Shown here: positions 34,684-47,277 of the stretch, piece by piece
Layout of the letters: every line of letters begins with the position of its first letter
Position numbering within the stretch: the first letter of the stretch is position 1
From: Cryptomeria japonica
Taxonomy: Eukaryota > Streptophyta > Pinopsida > Cupressales > Cupressaceae
Length of the DNA: 64,000 bases
Assembly: GCF_030272615.1 (NCBI RefSeq)
Contig: NC_081406.1
Location: 145,242,091 to 145,306,090, forward strand
Reading direction: 5' to 3'
Made by a program: the position numbers and the translations under genes
Notes under the pieces: model-generated
The model's database searches: none
Told to the model about the DNA's origin: nothing
The model's input: only the letters and a program-made list of their open reading frames with translations

Positions 34684-35431
34684 TTGCTCAAGTGTTGCAT
34701 TAAATTCCTCACCCTTTCTTGTTACCTATCTAGGCCACTCGGGGACTTTTTGTGTGAGCTTGTATAGGAAGTAATCTTGATACCCTCGTTCTTATCAGAA
34801 TAAATTTAATTACTGTCATCATTCACATAATAATACCCCAACTCTTTAGGCATCTCAGAATGGTACCCACGGTCTCTAGGGGAAGGGTCATTAAAAGAGG
34901 AACTAATATGATCCATCAATGGAGTGAAATTAAAATCTTCAACATTATGTGAATCTTGATTCAAATATGAAGAAACATGATCATTTCAAAAAAGATGACT
35001 TCTTACCTCTATGACTCTTCTATCTCCATCGCTGGTTGCCATCATGTAAGGGTTTATTTGGATGTCCCTAACACAGGGATCTTTTGTCATACATTTTCCC
35101 CTTATTCGCAACTTGGAAAAGGCTACAAAGTATCAACAACTGACACTTATATGATTAAACCTGTGTGTATTCAAAATTTTCACACACTCACAAGACTATA
35201 CTAGACTTGAACACTTAGAGTCGCCACCCAACCTTGGAAACTAAAATTAGGAAATAAAAATACTTAGCGAGAGACAACATTGAATTAAAACATCGACTCC
35301 TCATACCTGAATAAATATACTAGGATAAAACTATAAAAAATGGACAATTCTAAACATGAAACATTCCAGACGACTGCCCAAACCTTTGCAAACCAAATGT
35401 GTTTAAGCATTCCCCAACAGAGTCACCATTT
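34684..35431 (-). other. 5' leader and primer site of element C
   Basis: On the minus strand the LTR end CACCAACA (35432) is followed by AAATGGTGACTCTGTTGGGG (35412-35431), a primer-binding-like TGG sequence in the usual place. The rest of this 0.7-kb leader has no credible frame. Confidence 0.6.
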
Positions 35432-36319
35432 TGTTGGTGTTTTCCACCTAGTAGTTAGAACATAGATGGATCAAGGCTTTGGTGCATTTACCATTCTAAG
35501 TTAGATGGCAAATTGACAAGAATTCCAGGGATATGGAATTCTCCTACACTTCAGGCTCCGCAACCCCAGGCGGGTGAACCTATAGGGTATTCATGAAAGT
35601 AACACAATTCTTAAAGAATTTCAACATACAAACAAATGATTCTCAGGATTCTACACTAATACATATATAACTATCCAATGACATAATCCCACTTCCATGT
35701 TATATTAGCTTTTGATAAAACAAGAACAAATAAAAATGAAAAACAATAGACAAATTTAATAACTTTTAAGTTTGGATGTTTGAGAAATCACAACATAGAG
35801 AAGACTAGTGCTTATCTCAGGCTACAGAGTCAATTTACCTGAATTCCAACAGCTCAACAATCACTTGCAAATACAAATGCCTTACACCCATACCCAACAG
35901 TTCAAAACATGAATCATACTTGAAGGATCTATGGCATTTTATCACCTTCTGCAATACCCAACATGAAGTTAATATTTTCCTTGAAAAAAACCCTAATTAA
36001 GTAAATACACATTCACACATGACTATGAAGACAATACCTATTTATCCTTAATAAATAGGAATCGTGACAAGTAATAAGACACACAAAGAGATGAAACATG
36101 ATATGATTTTCATTAATTCAACACTATGAAATCATCATCTAGAAAACATTGAAACTTTGAACTCAGAAAAATACTACAAAAGTCTGTCAATTATGAAAAT
36201 CTTAGAACCCCTTTGTCCATTAGCCTCGATTTCCTTTTATGGAACACGGAGCATAACAAGCTTCAGGTTAATGATAGGTGTCAAAATTATATTGCCTCCT
36301 ATGAAAATATGTTACAACA
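35432..36319 (-). mobile_element. Shared LTR: 5' LTR of C and 3' LTR of its neighbour
   Basis: Copy of the LTR at 21254-22148 in the same orientation. On its left side are a primer-binding site and gag leader (as for a 5' LTR). On its right is the 3' end of a second extra ORF (as for a 3' LTR). The upper boundary is uncertain for the same reason as in the first copy; similarity to the first copy continues to about 36430 and then into the xORF. Confidence 0.65.
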
Positions 36320-38070
36320 TCCTTTTGAAATCAAAACCAAAGTGCCACGCCTTAATAGAACAAAGTTTGACTTTCAACAGAATGTGCAACAACTTGCCCC
36401 GAGTAATCTTCAGTCCTAAATAGAAGCTGAATCCTCAAATATCATTAACTAAGAAATGCTTCTCATGTCAGTTGTGCTCTACAAAACTAGTTGGCCACTC
36501 AATACATCTAATAAACTGCACAAGGTTAGGGGCCTCTTTACACTTATCATCAATAACAACCCTAACACTTATGACAAACTTGGAGTAGGTTGTTTCGGTT
36601 GCAATTAATTTTTCTATAGCATAATAATATATAGGTTCATTTATATAATCATTTTTCATTACTATCTAAATAGAAATATTTATTATTTCCTCATATTCCT
36701 TCCTCCATTCGTGAAAAGACTTTAACCCTGATTTTTTCTTATGGAGGGAAGGAATAGTCCAATGCTTTCAATCATTGAAGCTTTGTATTCTCTCCCTAAT
36801 TGCACCATATTTGTCTTCTAAAAAGTGAATTTCACTACCTAATAATCCATTTGCTCTGCAGAAATTTGATAGCGGTTGTGGTGGCTTGGACATATATGAA
36901 ACTACAACACTCGAATCCTTAATCTTTGGTCCTAAAGTTTTCCACCCTTCAAAAATCTCCTTTAAATCAGCCAAGAACTTATAACAATGCACAACTCCAT
37001 CAGAAAGAATACAAAAAGACTTGTAAACATCCTCAATTATATTTAAAATTTCTCCCAACAAATGTGACAAGGTCCCCTTAATCATCATTAACACATTATC
37101 TTTCACCATTAAGTCCATTGCCACCATTTGTTGATCCCTGGCCTGTATTTGTTGTTGAAGCTCAATTACCTTTTGTTCTAAAGCTTGCACTTATTCGACA
37201 CTCTTTGATGATTCTCCTTGTGTAAGAATAGGAGGAAATGCCATTATCTTCTCCTCCAATTTCTTCTTGAGCCTATCAATCTCCATGCTAATCTTAGTAT
37301 AATTCTGATGGATTTATATCCTGTCTTGCAGATAAGTTAAATTCTCCTTGAACTGCAGCTTGATTGCATCTAGAGAAAACATTGTACAATGCATTGTCAA
37401 GGTTGCTACTTCTACTATTGAAGCATCCTTCAATGTCCTTATATTATCACCATCCCCTATTCTTTCTTCTACACCAATCAAAACTTGGGGCTTGTTTGTA
37501 CTTGGGAGATTTTGCCCATTATGCTAACACCTGGATAGTTAGATGATAACCAAATCCAGTATAATCTACTTCTTTCTCAAACTCTACAATGAGCATGGGA
37601 TCTGGTTGTTGTCTTATTTGATCTAATAAAAACATAGTTTTTAAATTCCATCCTGGTATAAGTAAGATCCCACTATTCTTAACCATCCGTCTAGCCTCCT
37701 CTGGGTTGACATGATCTAGATTAAGATACCCATAATACTGGATCTTAGGAACTCCCTCTGGTGGTCCTACCACTTGTAACCACAAATCCTTAAACTCAGA
37801 TATTTTAACAAAATCATCATCTGAGATAAACATATGAGAATTGATTGCTTGCTCAACTTCACACTCTTCAAGTGGAATGGGCTGGCCAAATGCACTCCTA
37901 CTGTGAGGTTCCTCCACCATTGGCACATCCCTTGGAGGTGAAGTAAGGACCTGTTCAACTTCTTCATCATGGGATCCACGCTCAAACTGGCCCTCTGCAA
38001 CTTCCTCTTGTTGTTGTAGTGGTATCCTCTACTGCCTTGAAACATATTGCGGATCATACTTTCATGTCTG

Positions 38071-39486
38071 TGTTGGCATTATATGAAGATTTCATTGATG
38101 AAGTATAGTGTTGTCATTGATGTCAATTGCAACCGGTATTGAATATGTATTGCAAACTGGTAATGATGTTGTAAAGTAACCAATAGTAAAGCAGTGAAGG
38201 AAACTGGTATTTTTATTGAAGCAAAGATCAACTGGTAACCCTAACCAGTTGATAAGTTGAACCCTAACCGATGGAGCTTGGTGAATCGGTTGTGATGATC
38301 TATGACCAAATGGTTATCGAAGATTAAGATGCCATGTATACATGTTGCACGTGATGAGTTTCAAAGTGGTTTTGGTGCATGAAGATAACCATTTATCTTG
38401 GGAATAAGCAAATGCATAGCATGAAGTGAAAAACATTTGATGAGCTACAAGATCCAATGTGTGGTGATCCAGGAGCAGTTGGAGTTGTCTAGAACAATGT
38501 GTAGTTGATTGCTATGTAATCCAACAGTTATGATTGAACTGATATGTTTGTAATCTCTATGATATTTGTAGGTTTTGTGTTGTGTTATTGACCTATTGTA
38601 TTTGTTTTTAAGGTCAATGAGTTGTTTGTAATTATGTTGGCAATTTGGTTAAGTGTGGTAGTGTGATTGTTGTCGAACCAGAAGGAGTGTCTACAGAATG
38701 TTGTGAAGGCATATAGGAGTAGAAAAGGATCTGATTAAGCAAGGAAGTGTTATTTCCAGATCAACAAAGAACTTGTTGTTCTCTAACCATTACAATAGTT
38801 AAATCCCTTAACCGAGTAAGCTTTAACAAGCTTCTTGTTTAAATCCTCTAACCAGGTGATCCATTATCCTGGATTTGAAATCCTTCACCGAGGTTACCTT
38901 TAACAGGGTATTGCCTTTAACAGGGTATTTTAGTCAATTCCTTAACTGGGTGGTCCTTAACCAGATCTGTTCTTAACAGGACATTATTGTATAAGCTTCT
39001 AACAAGGCTTGGCTCCTAACATGGCGAACTTCAAGGGGTTCAAAATACTTGTGGGTATTCATACCCACCATGGTTTTTCCCATTTGGGTTTCCACGTGAA
39101 AAATTATTGTGTCAAGTGGTGAATGATTTTGTTGATGTGTTTTGATATGGTTAATATGATTAACTGGTAAATCCACTTAGATATGTTTAGATGACCGGAA
39201 GTAATCTAAAATGAGCTATTACTGATATTATTGAAGTAGTTTAATGTTTTGGTTAAATGGTATTTGAGTTTTAGATTTGTTACATTGTATCATTGATGTT
39301 TTGATCAACCGGTAAAGTTTGACAATGCAATAGTAGTTTTTGATACAGTTACTAAACCAATTAGGATTAGCAAGTTGATCTTGAGTTGAAAGTTTGTTTG
39401 GTGAAATTTTAGCATATTTTCTATCTACTGATTCACCCCCCCCTCTCAGTAGTTGACCAGATCATTATAGCTTCATCATATTATCA
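38071..39486 (+). mobile_element. 5' LTR of copia element D (1,416 bp)
   Basis: Starts TGTTGGCATTATATGAAG and ends CTTCATCATATTATCA, followed by the primer site. It contains repeated taacc(g/a)ggt- and tttaacagggta-type words near 38800-38990, and a C-run box (attcacccccccctctcagt, 39431-39450). Compared with the 3' LTR it has about 80 extra bases near 38905-38985. Confidence 0.9.
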
Positions 39487-39488
39487 AT

Positions 39489-39499
39489 TGGTATCAAAG
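39489..39499 (+). promoter_or_regulatory. Primer-binding site of element D
   Basis: TGGTATCAAAG, two bases after the LTR end. It is one base off the common plant TGGTATCAGAG site complementary to initiator methionine tRNA. Confidence 0.8.
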
Positions 39500-39556
39500 A
39501 ATTTCAGGTCCTCTTGTGTTTAAGCCTAATAACTTGAGGAAAAGATCTAGGAGAAC

Positions 39557-40318
39557 ATGATGAAGAAAGAAGGTTCAAAGTTCAATAGGGAAAACTACAG
39601 AATCTGGAGTGATAGGATGAAGATCTATATCAAGAGATTAGGAAGTCAATATTGGGAACATGTTACTAAATATAACTTGCCTAGTGGGATTCTAACAGAT
39701 GATCAAAAGGAGCAACAGGAGAACAATCATGCATTGGAGGCCATAATCAGTTCCTTGTCCGATTTAGAGTATGTTGATGTTCATAGATTGGAAACTGTAT
39801 ATGAAGTATGGAAGATACTAGAAGATATCTATAGTGGTGATGAGCATATTAATATTGCCAATGAAGAGAGTCTGAGAGGTAAATTTGATGATATGCAGAT
39901 GGTTGAAGGTGAAATCATTCAACAGTATGGTCAGATGATCAAGGAGATAGTCGGTAAGATAAAAAGTGTTGGAGGTATAGTGGAGGATACCACAATGGCT
40001 ATCAAGGTGTTGAGAACCCTTATACCAGTCTATGCTATCCGAGTTGTAGCCATTCAGGAACTCAAATCTATTGATAAGACAAAGGTAACCGTTGATTCTA
40101 TCATTGGTAAATTAACTGCATTTGAATTAAATGGTTTTGATGGAAGTGTTAAGAGATCAAAATCTGCATTTAGAGCCTCAGTCTCAACCCCACCGGTTAG
40201 GAAAAACAGAGAAGTGAGCTACAATCATGAGTCTAGATCCAATAGAGAGGTAGATGATGAAGATAGTTTGAGCAGTTACCCAGAGGTACTAGTAAGTACA
40301 GAGGTATACTACCTTTGA
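39557..40318 (+). pseudogene. Gag capsid part of element D
   Basis: A 253-codon frame from ATG with NRENYRIWSDRMKIYIKRLG, EVWKILEDIYSGDEHINIA and MQMVEGEIIQQYGQMIKEI, the usual copia gag (UBN2-type) pattern. A frameshift near 40270-40300 moves the downstream zinc knuckle to another frame, so the end of this ORF is out of frame. Confidence 0.85.
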
Positions 40319-41100
40319 AGTGTTTTGCATGTAACCAGATTGGACATATTGCTGCTAACTATCCAAATGGTGATAATGAGCAAAAACGTGAGAAGTATAG
40401 GAAGTATAAAGGCAAAGTTAAAAGATATTGTCTCATTACAGTGGATGGAGGAATTATAGATGAAGAATCTGAGGAAGATGCAAATGAGGACATTGTCTTT
40501 GTCACTATTAAAGAAGAGACATCAAATCATAAGGCATTCATCTCTTGCATGGATAGTTCAGATGATTGGATTATAGATAGTGGTTGTTCACACCACATGA
40601 CCGGTGACCAGAGTAAGTTTATTACTTCGAAATAATTTGATGGAGGTGTTGTGAGATTTGGGAATGACTCACCCTGCATGGTGAAAGGGAAAGGATCCAT
40701 CTCTCTGAATGGTAAGAGTAGTGCAGATGATGTATATTGGGTTGAAGGTCTAAAACACAATCTTTTGAGTGTTTCTCAACTCAATGATAAAGGTTACCCA
40801 CTGGAATTCAAGAATGGAGTTTGCAAGATTTATGGAAGCAAAGGTGAGCTGATTGCAACCGAAAAACAAACTAGAGGTAACTTGTTTCATTTAAACTCTA
40901 AAGTCAACAGTTGTTTAATTACAAAAGTAAAAGATAGTTGGCTTTGGCATCGAAGATTCTATCATGTAAATTTTGATAACATTGTAAGAGTCAATAAGAG
41001 GTTTGCCACAGTTGGACAAATCAGTGAATGCTTTGTACAAGGAATGTCAGTTAGGGAAAATGACAAACTCAACCTTCAAGAGCAAATATTTCTCAGCTGA
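40290..41100 (+). pseudogene. Zinc knuckle, protease and pre-integrase region of element D
   Basis: CFACNQIGHIAANYP is a C-x2-C-x4-H-x4-C knuckle whose last Cys is now Tyr. The protease active site IIDSGCSHHMTGD is intact. After a TAA at 40633 come WVEGLKHNLLSVSQLNDKG, NLFHLNSKVNSCLITK and WLWHRRFYHVNFDNI. It ends at a TGA at 41098-41100. Confidence 0.85.
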
Positions 41101-41774
41101 ACATTTGCTAGATTTGGTTCATCCGACCTTTGTGGACCGATGAGGACTAGGAGTATTCAAGGTGATCGATACTTTATGATTTTTACTAATGATTGCTCAA
41201 GGATGATGTGGGTCACATTCTTGAAAGACAAGACATAAGCATTTAGCAAGTTTAGGGCATTCCGAGCCTTAGTTGAAAATGAAAGTGGAAAGAAGATTAA
41301 GTGCTTAAGAACTGATCAAAATGGTGAATTTACTTCAGAGGAATTCACTAGATACTATGAAGACAATAAAATTAAGAGGCAACTTTCTGCACCTAAGACA
41401 CCACAACAGAATGGTATTGCATAAAGGAACAACCGATCAGTTGTTGAAGTTGCTAGGACTATGCTAATTCAAGGAGCTGTAGCTAAGACATTCTGGAGAG
41501 AAACCGTCAGCACATCTATTTACACAATGAACCAGATACTAGTTTAAAGAAGAAAGGACAAAACTCCCTATGAGTATTGTTATATGGTAGATCACCTAAT
41601 GTCAGTTACTTAAAAGAATTTGGTAGCAGATGTTTTATCAAGAGAGTTGATTATGTTGGTAAGTTTAATGCCAAAAATGATGAAGGCATATTTCTTGATT
41701 ACTCCACCAAGAGAAAAGCTTACAAGTGTTACAACAACCAGACTAACAAGATCATTGAAAGTGTTAATGTTTGA
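41101..41774 (+). pseudogene. Integrase of element D
   Basis: Readable through stops: SDLCGPMRTRSIQGDRYFM, NDCSRMMWVTFLKDKT, CLRTDQNGEFTSEEF and PQQNGIA followed by a stop where a Glu codon is expected, then FGSRCFIKRVD (open 41577-41774). In-frame stops occur near 41236, 41422 and 41547, and a frame change lies near 41575. Confidence 0.8.
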
Positions 41775-42099
41775 GTTGATGAGTTTCCTAAGAAATCAGG
41801 AGAAACCAGTGAGGAGAAGAAGGAAGAAGAACCTTACACACTATTTTTGGAACCAGAACCAATGAAGCCAAAAGTTGGAGAACGGAATAGAGAAGCCCTA
41901 GTTCAACCGGAACAGGAAGGTCCAACAAAAGATAGATAGTGAAGGAGAAGAAGAACCTAAAAATCAAGAACATGTTATTCTAAGGTATGTTAGACTCAAT
42001 CATAGCCCTGATCAGATTATTGGAGACATGAATGCAGGTGTGCTAACAAGAACAAGGCTTAGAGAGAACTCTTGTATTATTTTCACCATTGAGCCTAGA

Positions 42100-42800
42100 A
42101 CTGTAAAAGAAGCATTTGGAGATGAAGACTGGATCAAGGCAATGGAAGAAGAACTTGACTAGATAGTGAAGAACAATACATGGTCATTGGTACCCAGATC
42201 AGAGAACAAAAATGTAATAGGTACAAAATGGGTATTCAAAAATAAACTGAATGAAGATGGAGTAGTGGTCAGAAATAAAGCCAGACTGGTATGCAAGGGA
42301 TATGCACAAGAAGAAGGTGAAGACTATGGTGATAAATTTGCACTAGTTACAAGATTGGAAGGAGTAAGGACTCTACTTGCATTTGCAGCATACCGAGGAT
42401 TCAAAATATATCGGATGGATGTTAAGTCAGCCTTCCTAAATGGAATATTGGAAGAGGAAGTCTACATTGAACAACTAGATGGTTATGCTTTAACTGTAGA
42501 AAAGGCATGGTGTGCAAATTACATACGACATTATATGGACTGAAGCAAGCACCAAAAGCATGGCATGAAAGATTGCACTCTCACTTGGTGAAGATAGGTT
42601 TACAAAGAACCAGTGAAGACAATAACATATATCTCAAGACAAAAGGAGATAAGATACTGGTAAGTGAGGTATTTGTGGATGATATCATTTTTGGAGGAAA
42701 TGATGATATGTGTCATGATTTTGCTAATGAAATGAAGAATGAGTTTGAGATGTCACTGGTAGGTGAGATAAAAAATTTCATAGGTCTGCAAATCCAATAG
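42100..42800 (+). pseudogene. Reverse transcriptase of element D
   Basis: Reads WSLVPRSENKNVIGTKWV, ARLVCKGYAQEEGEDYGDK and IYRMDVKSAFLNGILEEEVY with the first catalytic Asp intact. A frameshift near 42510 leads into [19 protein letters not shown] and VFVDDIIFGGNDD with the catalytic Asp pair. Ends at a TAG at 42798. Confidence 0.9.
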
Positions 42801-42809
42801 ATGGAGGAA

Positions 42810-43580
42810 GGTATTTTCATCTCACAATCCAAATATGTGAAAGAAGTATTGAAGACTTTTGGAATGGGAGACTGTAAACTAGTTGAAACACCAATGGCTA
42901 CATGTTGTAAACTATATAAGGAGGATGATTCTATAGTAGTGGATGAAAAGGAGTATAGGTAAATGATAGGTAAACTACATTATGTTGTCCATAGCAGATT
43001 GGACATTACTCATGCAGTAGTATTGGTTGCCAGATTTCATAAGAGCCCGAAGGAGACACGCATGGTTGCAACCAAAAGAATTTTTAGATATCTGAAAGGC
43101 ACAATTGATTATGGATTATGGTATCCATATGCAGGAGACTTTGATTTAAAAGTCTATACAGATGCAGATTGGGCAGGCAATGTTGATGATAGGAAAAGTA
43201 CAACCGGAGGAGCATTCTTTCTTGGAGGAAGATTACTGTCTTGGAGCAGCAAGAAACATAGTTGTATCTCTCAATCAACAACAAAAGCTGAATATGTTGT
43301 AGCATATATGAATTATACCCAAGCAATCTAGATGAAACACATTCTGGAAGGTTTCAAGTTGAAGATATCAGAACCGGTAAGGATTTTCTATGATAACACC
43401 AGTTCGATCAACTTTTGCAAGAACCCGGTGTTGCATGCTAGGACAAAGCATATTGAGCTGAAATATCCTTTCATGAGAGAGAAAGTGAAAAGTAAAGATG
43501 TGTCACTGGAGCATGTATCTACTAAGGAACAAGTAGAGGATATCTTTACTAAACCTCTGCCTAAGGCTACATTTGAGTAA
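42810..43580 (+). pseudogene. RNase H of element D
   Basis: Reads MIGKLHYVVHSRLDITHAV, KRIFRYLKGTIDYGLWYPY and VYTDADWAGNVDDRKSTTGG, then SISQST-like HSCISQSTTKAEYV. After a stop near 43330 follow FYDNTSSINFCKNPV, ARTKHIELKYPF and VEDIFTKPLPKATFE. These are all expected motifs of copia RNase H. Confidence 0.9.
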
Positions 43581-43699
43581 CTTAGAGGTAAGTTAGGGGT
43601 TGTACCCCTACATGAAGTCAATTAAGTAGATGTGGAAGCCATGAATTCCAAAGCCTATTGGAAATCATGAAGCAGGATTGGTGGAGAGTGGAGCTACTC

Positions 43700-43957
43700 C
43701 ATAGGGGGAGTAGCTAGTTGCAAATTGGTGAAGCATGGAATGGTTAACCTTCACTTTGGCATTGTTATCAAAGGGGGAGAAAAATTGTATATGATTGAAT
43801 AACAAGTTACCAACTGAAAACATGGAGATACAGTTGAAGGAGAGTATATGAAAAAATATAAACCAAGATTCCTATACCTGTGTATATGCTTTACTCTCAA
43901 TAATCACAATCAAAGGGTATTGATATTTGTATTGCCATCAATGCCAAAGGGGGAGAT
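43700..43957 (+). promoter_or_regulatory. Repeated polypurine tracts of element D
   Basis: agggggag at 43703-43710, aagggggaga at 43771-43780 and aaagggggaga at 43946-43956. Only the last directly abuts the 3' LTR. Confidence 0.75.
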
Positions 43958-45290
43958 TGTTGGCATTATATGAAGGTTTCATTGATGAAGTATAGTGTTG
44001 TCATTGATGTCAATTGCAACCGGTATTGAAGATGTATTGCAAACCAGTAATGATGTTGTAAAGGAATCAGTAGTAAAGCAGTGAAGGAAACCGGTATTTT
44101 TATTGAAGCAAAGATCAACCAGTAACCCTAACCAGTTAATAAGACAAACCCTAACCGATGGAGCTTGGTGAATTGGTTGTGATGATCTATGACCAAATGG
44201 TGATCGGAGATGAAGATTCCACATATACATGTTGCACGTGATGAGTTTCAAAGTAGTTTTGGCGCGTGAAGATAATAATTTATCTTGAGAATGAGAAAAT
44301 GCATATCATGAAGTGAAAAATGTGTGATGAGCTACAAGATCCAATGTACGATGATCCAAGAGCAGTTGAAGTTGTCTAGAACAATGTGTAGTTGATTGCT
44401 ATGTAATCCAACGGTTATGATTGAACCGATATATGTGTAATCTCTATGAGATTTGTAGGTTTTGTGTTGTGTTACTGACCTATTGTATTTATTTTTTAAG
44501 GTCGATGAGTTGTTTGTAATTGTGTTGGCAATTTGGTCAAGTGTGGAAGTGTGATTGTTGCCAAACTAGAAGGAGTGTTTGCAGAATGTTGTGAAGGAAG
44601 ATAGGAGCATAAAAGGATCTGGTTAAGCAAGGAAGTGATATTTCCAGATCAGCAAAGAACCTGTTGTTCTCTAACCATTACAACAATTAAATCCCTTAAC
44701 CAGGTAAGGTTTAAAAAACTTCTTGTTTAAATCCTCTAACTAGGTGATCCATTAGCTTGGATTTGAAATACTCCACCGAGGTTACCTTTAATAGGGTATT
44801 GCCTTTAACAAGGCCTGGTCCTAACAGGGTGAACTTCAAAAGGGTTAAAAATACTTGTGGGTATTCATCCCCATCATGGTTTTCCCATTTGGGTTTCCAT
44901 GTGAAAAATCATTGTGTCAAGTGGTGAATGATGTTGTGGATGTGTTTTGATATGGTTAATATGATTAATTGGTAAATCCACTTAGATATGTTTAGATGAC
45001 CAGAAGTTATCTAAAATGAGATATTACTAATATTAGTGAAGTGGTTTAATGTTTAAGTTAAATGTTATTTGAGTTTCAGATCTGTTACATTGTATCATTG
45101 ATGTTTTGATCAACCGGTAAAGTTTGACAGTGCAGTTGCAGTTTTTGATACAATGACTAAACCGATTAGGATTAGCAAGTTGTTTCTGAGTTGAAAGTTT
45201 GTTTGCTGAAAGTTGAGCATATTTTCTATCTACTAATTCACCCCCCCTCTCATTAGTTGACCAAATCATTATAGCTTCATCATATTATCA
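43958..45290 (+). mobile_element. 3' LTR of copia element D (1,333 bp)
   Basis: Starts TGTTGGCATTATATGAAG and ends CATCATATTATCA. It matches the 5' LTR along its length with scattered substitutions and an internal 80-bp deletion near 44805. Confidence 0.9.
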
Positions 45291-47277
45291 GTCTACTCAT
45301 GTGCCATGTCATCCTCAAGGTTGTAAGTTCCAGAAAAAATAGATTCAAAATTATCAAACATCTTCTCAATCCTTGTCGTTGGCCTAGTCTCTTTGGAAAA
45401 GAATCCTTGGAAATTAGGGATCTTAACCCTTATCTCATTTTCCAACTTCAGAAGAATTGTCCACTTCTTTCTCTTTTCGAGAACTTGCTATGTGGTGAGG
45501 TTCAAATTTAAATCATGATTGAATGTCCCTCTCTTGATTTTAGCCCTACGCCATTCTATAAATTCTTCGGGGTAAAAGTTCATTCTCTTACCATCTGTCA
45601 ATGCATATCTCCTTGCCAGATAATTCTACAACCTATCGACAACCTTGCTTCCTATAGAAATTTCACCAAACCTTGTAGACTAGGGAATTAATGAGCCCTT
45701 CCTCTATTTTGCCAAATGTGACTTCCATGTCCATAACATTTGCCACATAAATTCAAAGAAAGCTAATCTATAGGAGACATAAATGAACAATTGATCAGGA
45801 GACTGAGGGCACCCATAAACCCTTATTATTGTATGATCTGAAAAGATAAAAATATCTGCAAAGTTAAACCTCCCCTGCTCATCCATACGATTTTGCTTTG
45901 GTCTCAAGAAATCCATCACCTTGGCTGGAATTCTATCCATTATCACACCTAGCCATGACATAATCTTCATAACAAAATGTTGATGGTATGTCACATAATC
46001 AACACTTTCACATATCTAGTTATCCCAAATGTGACACCATCTCTGTACCAAGAAAGAAACAACATTTTTATCAAAGAATTTGACTTGAAGGCTTGAGCTC
46101 CACTCATACTTATGCTAAAAAAAGAATCAGATGAGCTAACAAGGAAAAATACTTCATCTCTATATCCATGGGCTTATTCATTGTTGCAAACAATCCCTCA
46201 TGGATCTTCCTAGAAATGTATGCAACATAACTAAATTCCACATTCACATATTTGTGTTGAATCTTCATCCCCAATAGCATCATTCCTACTGGCATCCTTA
46301 CCTCTGCATCTACCCTGAAAATCTAACACAATGAAATATGTTTTGATAAAATATTTTTCAAAGGAATCAATAACAAAAGGCTCTTTATCAATTGGGATAA
46401 TTGGGGCTATATCTCCACACCAATCTCTTTTCTTAAACAATTGCACTTTCTTTTCCCTATAATGTTGCTTTCTCTTTTGATAATCATTTTCAAACCTTTC
46501 CATATCAATGTCCACAATTGCACATCTGGTTAAACCAAAGCAATTAACAATCTCCATTAAGCTTATATCAATAAGGATTGCACCTTCAATAGTCCTCACT
46601 ATTTTAAAAGTAGGGTCATACATTGCCACCAAAGCCCTAATTAAATCCACTTCTACAAAAATGTCTGGTACTATCATCTTAGCCATATCCAATCTCTAAG
46701 GATTAAACCTAGGGATTGATTCATCTCTATTATTGTAGAAATATTGGAATAAATTCCAACCTCTTTGTGGGATGCGAGTATTACCACACTATAAACAACC
46801 ATCCATTAAGTCATCATCATCCTTTATTCTTGTGGTAGACATGGAGAGAACATCCAACATATCTTGATACAATGGAGGTTCTTCTTTGTTAGACCACTTT
46901 GTTGTAGCCACACTATGTTCCTCAATAGCAACATGGAGCACTTGAGCATGTTCCTCAAGTCTCTCTTCATGGACCTCATGTTTTTCTGACAAATTGACCT
47001 CGAGCGCTTGAGCCTCCCTCTTCTTTCTCAGAAACCTAGGTTTTTTCTCTTTTGACTCCTTCTCTTCCTTCGACACTGAAGCTTCCCCCTTCTTGTTAAT
47101 TCTTTTTCTTTTTTGAACTAGGTCTACTTTTGATTGGGAAAATTCTTGAATTTCCCGAGGGCATTCTAATTTCTCAGGTTTATCCTCTTGAATCCTAATG
47201 ACAACAGGGTTTTTTATATCTACATCAACCTGATGTCTTTTTCCCTTAGATGAACTACCCCCCTTCTTGGACATCAT

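Larger units (their letters stand above)
21254..35431 (-). mobile_element. Ty3/gypsy element C with extra 3' ORF
   Basis: Minus-strand order: shared 5' LTR (35432 to about 36319, listed separately), primer site, gag, an RNase H-like domain, RT, RNase H, integrase, 1.2-kb spacer, a long extra ORF (28396 to 22297, interrupted by a solo LTR) and the 3' LTR (21254 to about 22148). The extra ORF takes the position of env-like genes in some plant gypsy elements. No aspartic protease was recognised. All frames are broken. Confidence 0.75.
38071..45290 (+). mobile_element. Complete but dead Ty1/copia element D (7,220 bp)
   Basis: Two LTRs, primer site, gag, protease, integrase, RT, RNase H and polypurine tracts are all present in order on the plus strand. 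The flanks gtctg (38066-38070) and gtcta (45291-45295) are a 5-bp target duplication with one mismatch; excising the element rejoins xORF copy 2 and matches the uninterrupted sequence near 23845-23880. The coding region has several stops and frameshifts. Confidence 0.9.
36468..47277 (-). pseudogene. xORF copy 2, split by copia element D
   Basis: Starts MMSKKGGSSSKGKRHQ at 47277. Segments follow xORF copy 1 in order: basic N-terminus (47277-46789), VFVEVDLIRALVAMYDP and VNCFGL (46692-46231), SWLGVIMDRIPAKVMDFL (45994-45704), a degraded GRKVV/FNPEGF-like part (45690-45291), then beyond the copia insertion QGSRGYHYNNKRKLQRASL (38057-37767), VGPPEGVPKIQYYGYLNLDH (37926-37519), a coiled coil with QALEQKVIELQQQIQARDQQ (37190-36768) and a C-terminal end (36659-36468). 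Without the 7,220-bp insertion and its duplication the span is about 3,585 bases, near 1,195 codons. No recognised domain. Function unknown. Confidence 0.7.

Noticed and set aside
34247-34774. 175-codon plus-strand frame
   Set aside because: It is the antisense shadow of the gag N-terminal segment of element C.
36157-36423. Plus-strand frames conserved in two LTR copies (also 21986-22252)
   Set aside because: They are conserved because the LTR is duplicated; they run against the element and show no domain.
43084-43326. Minus-strand frame in copia element D
   Set aside because: Shadow of the RNase H region on the plus strand.
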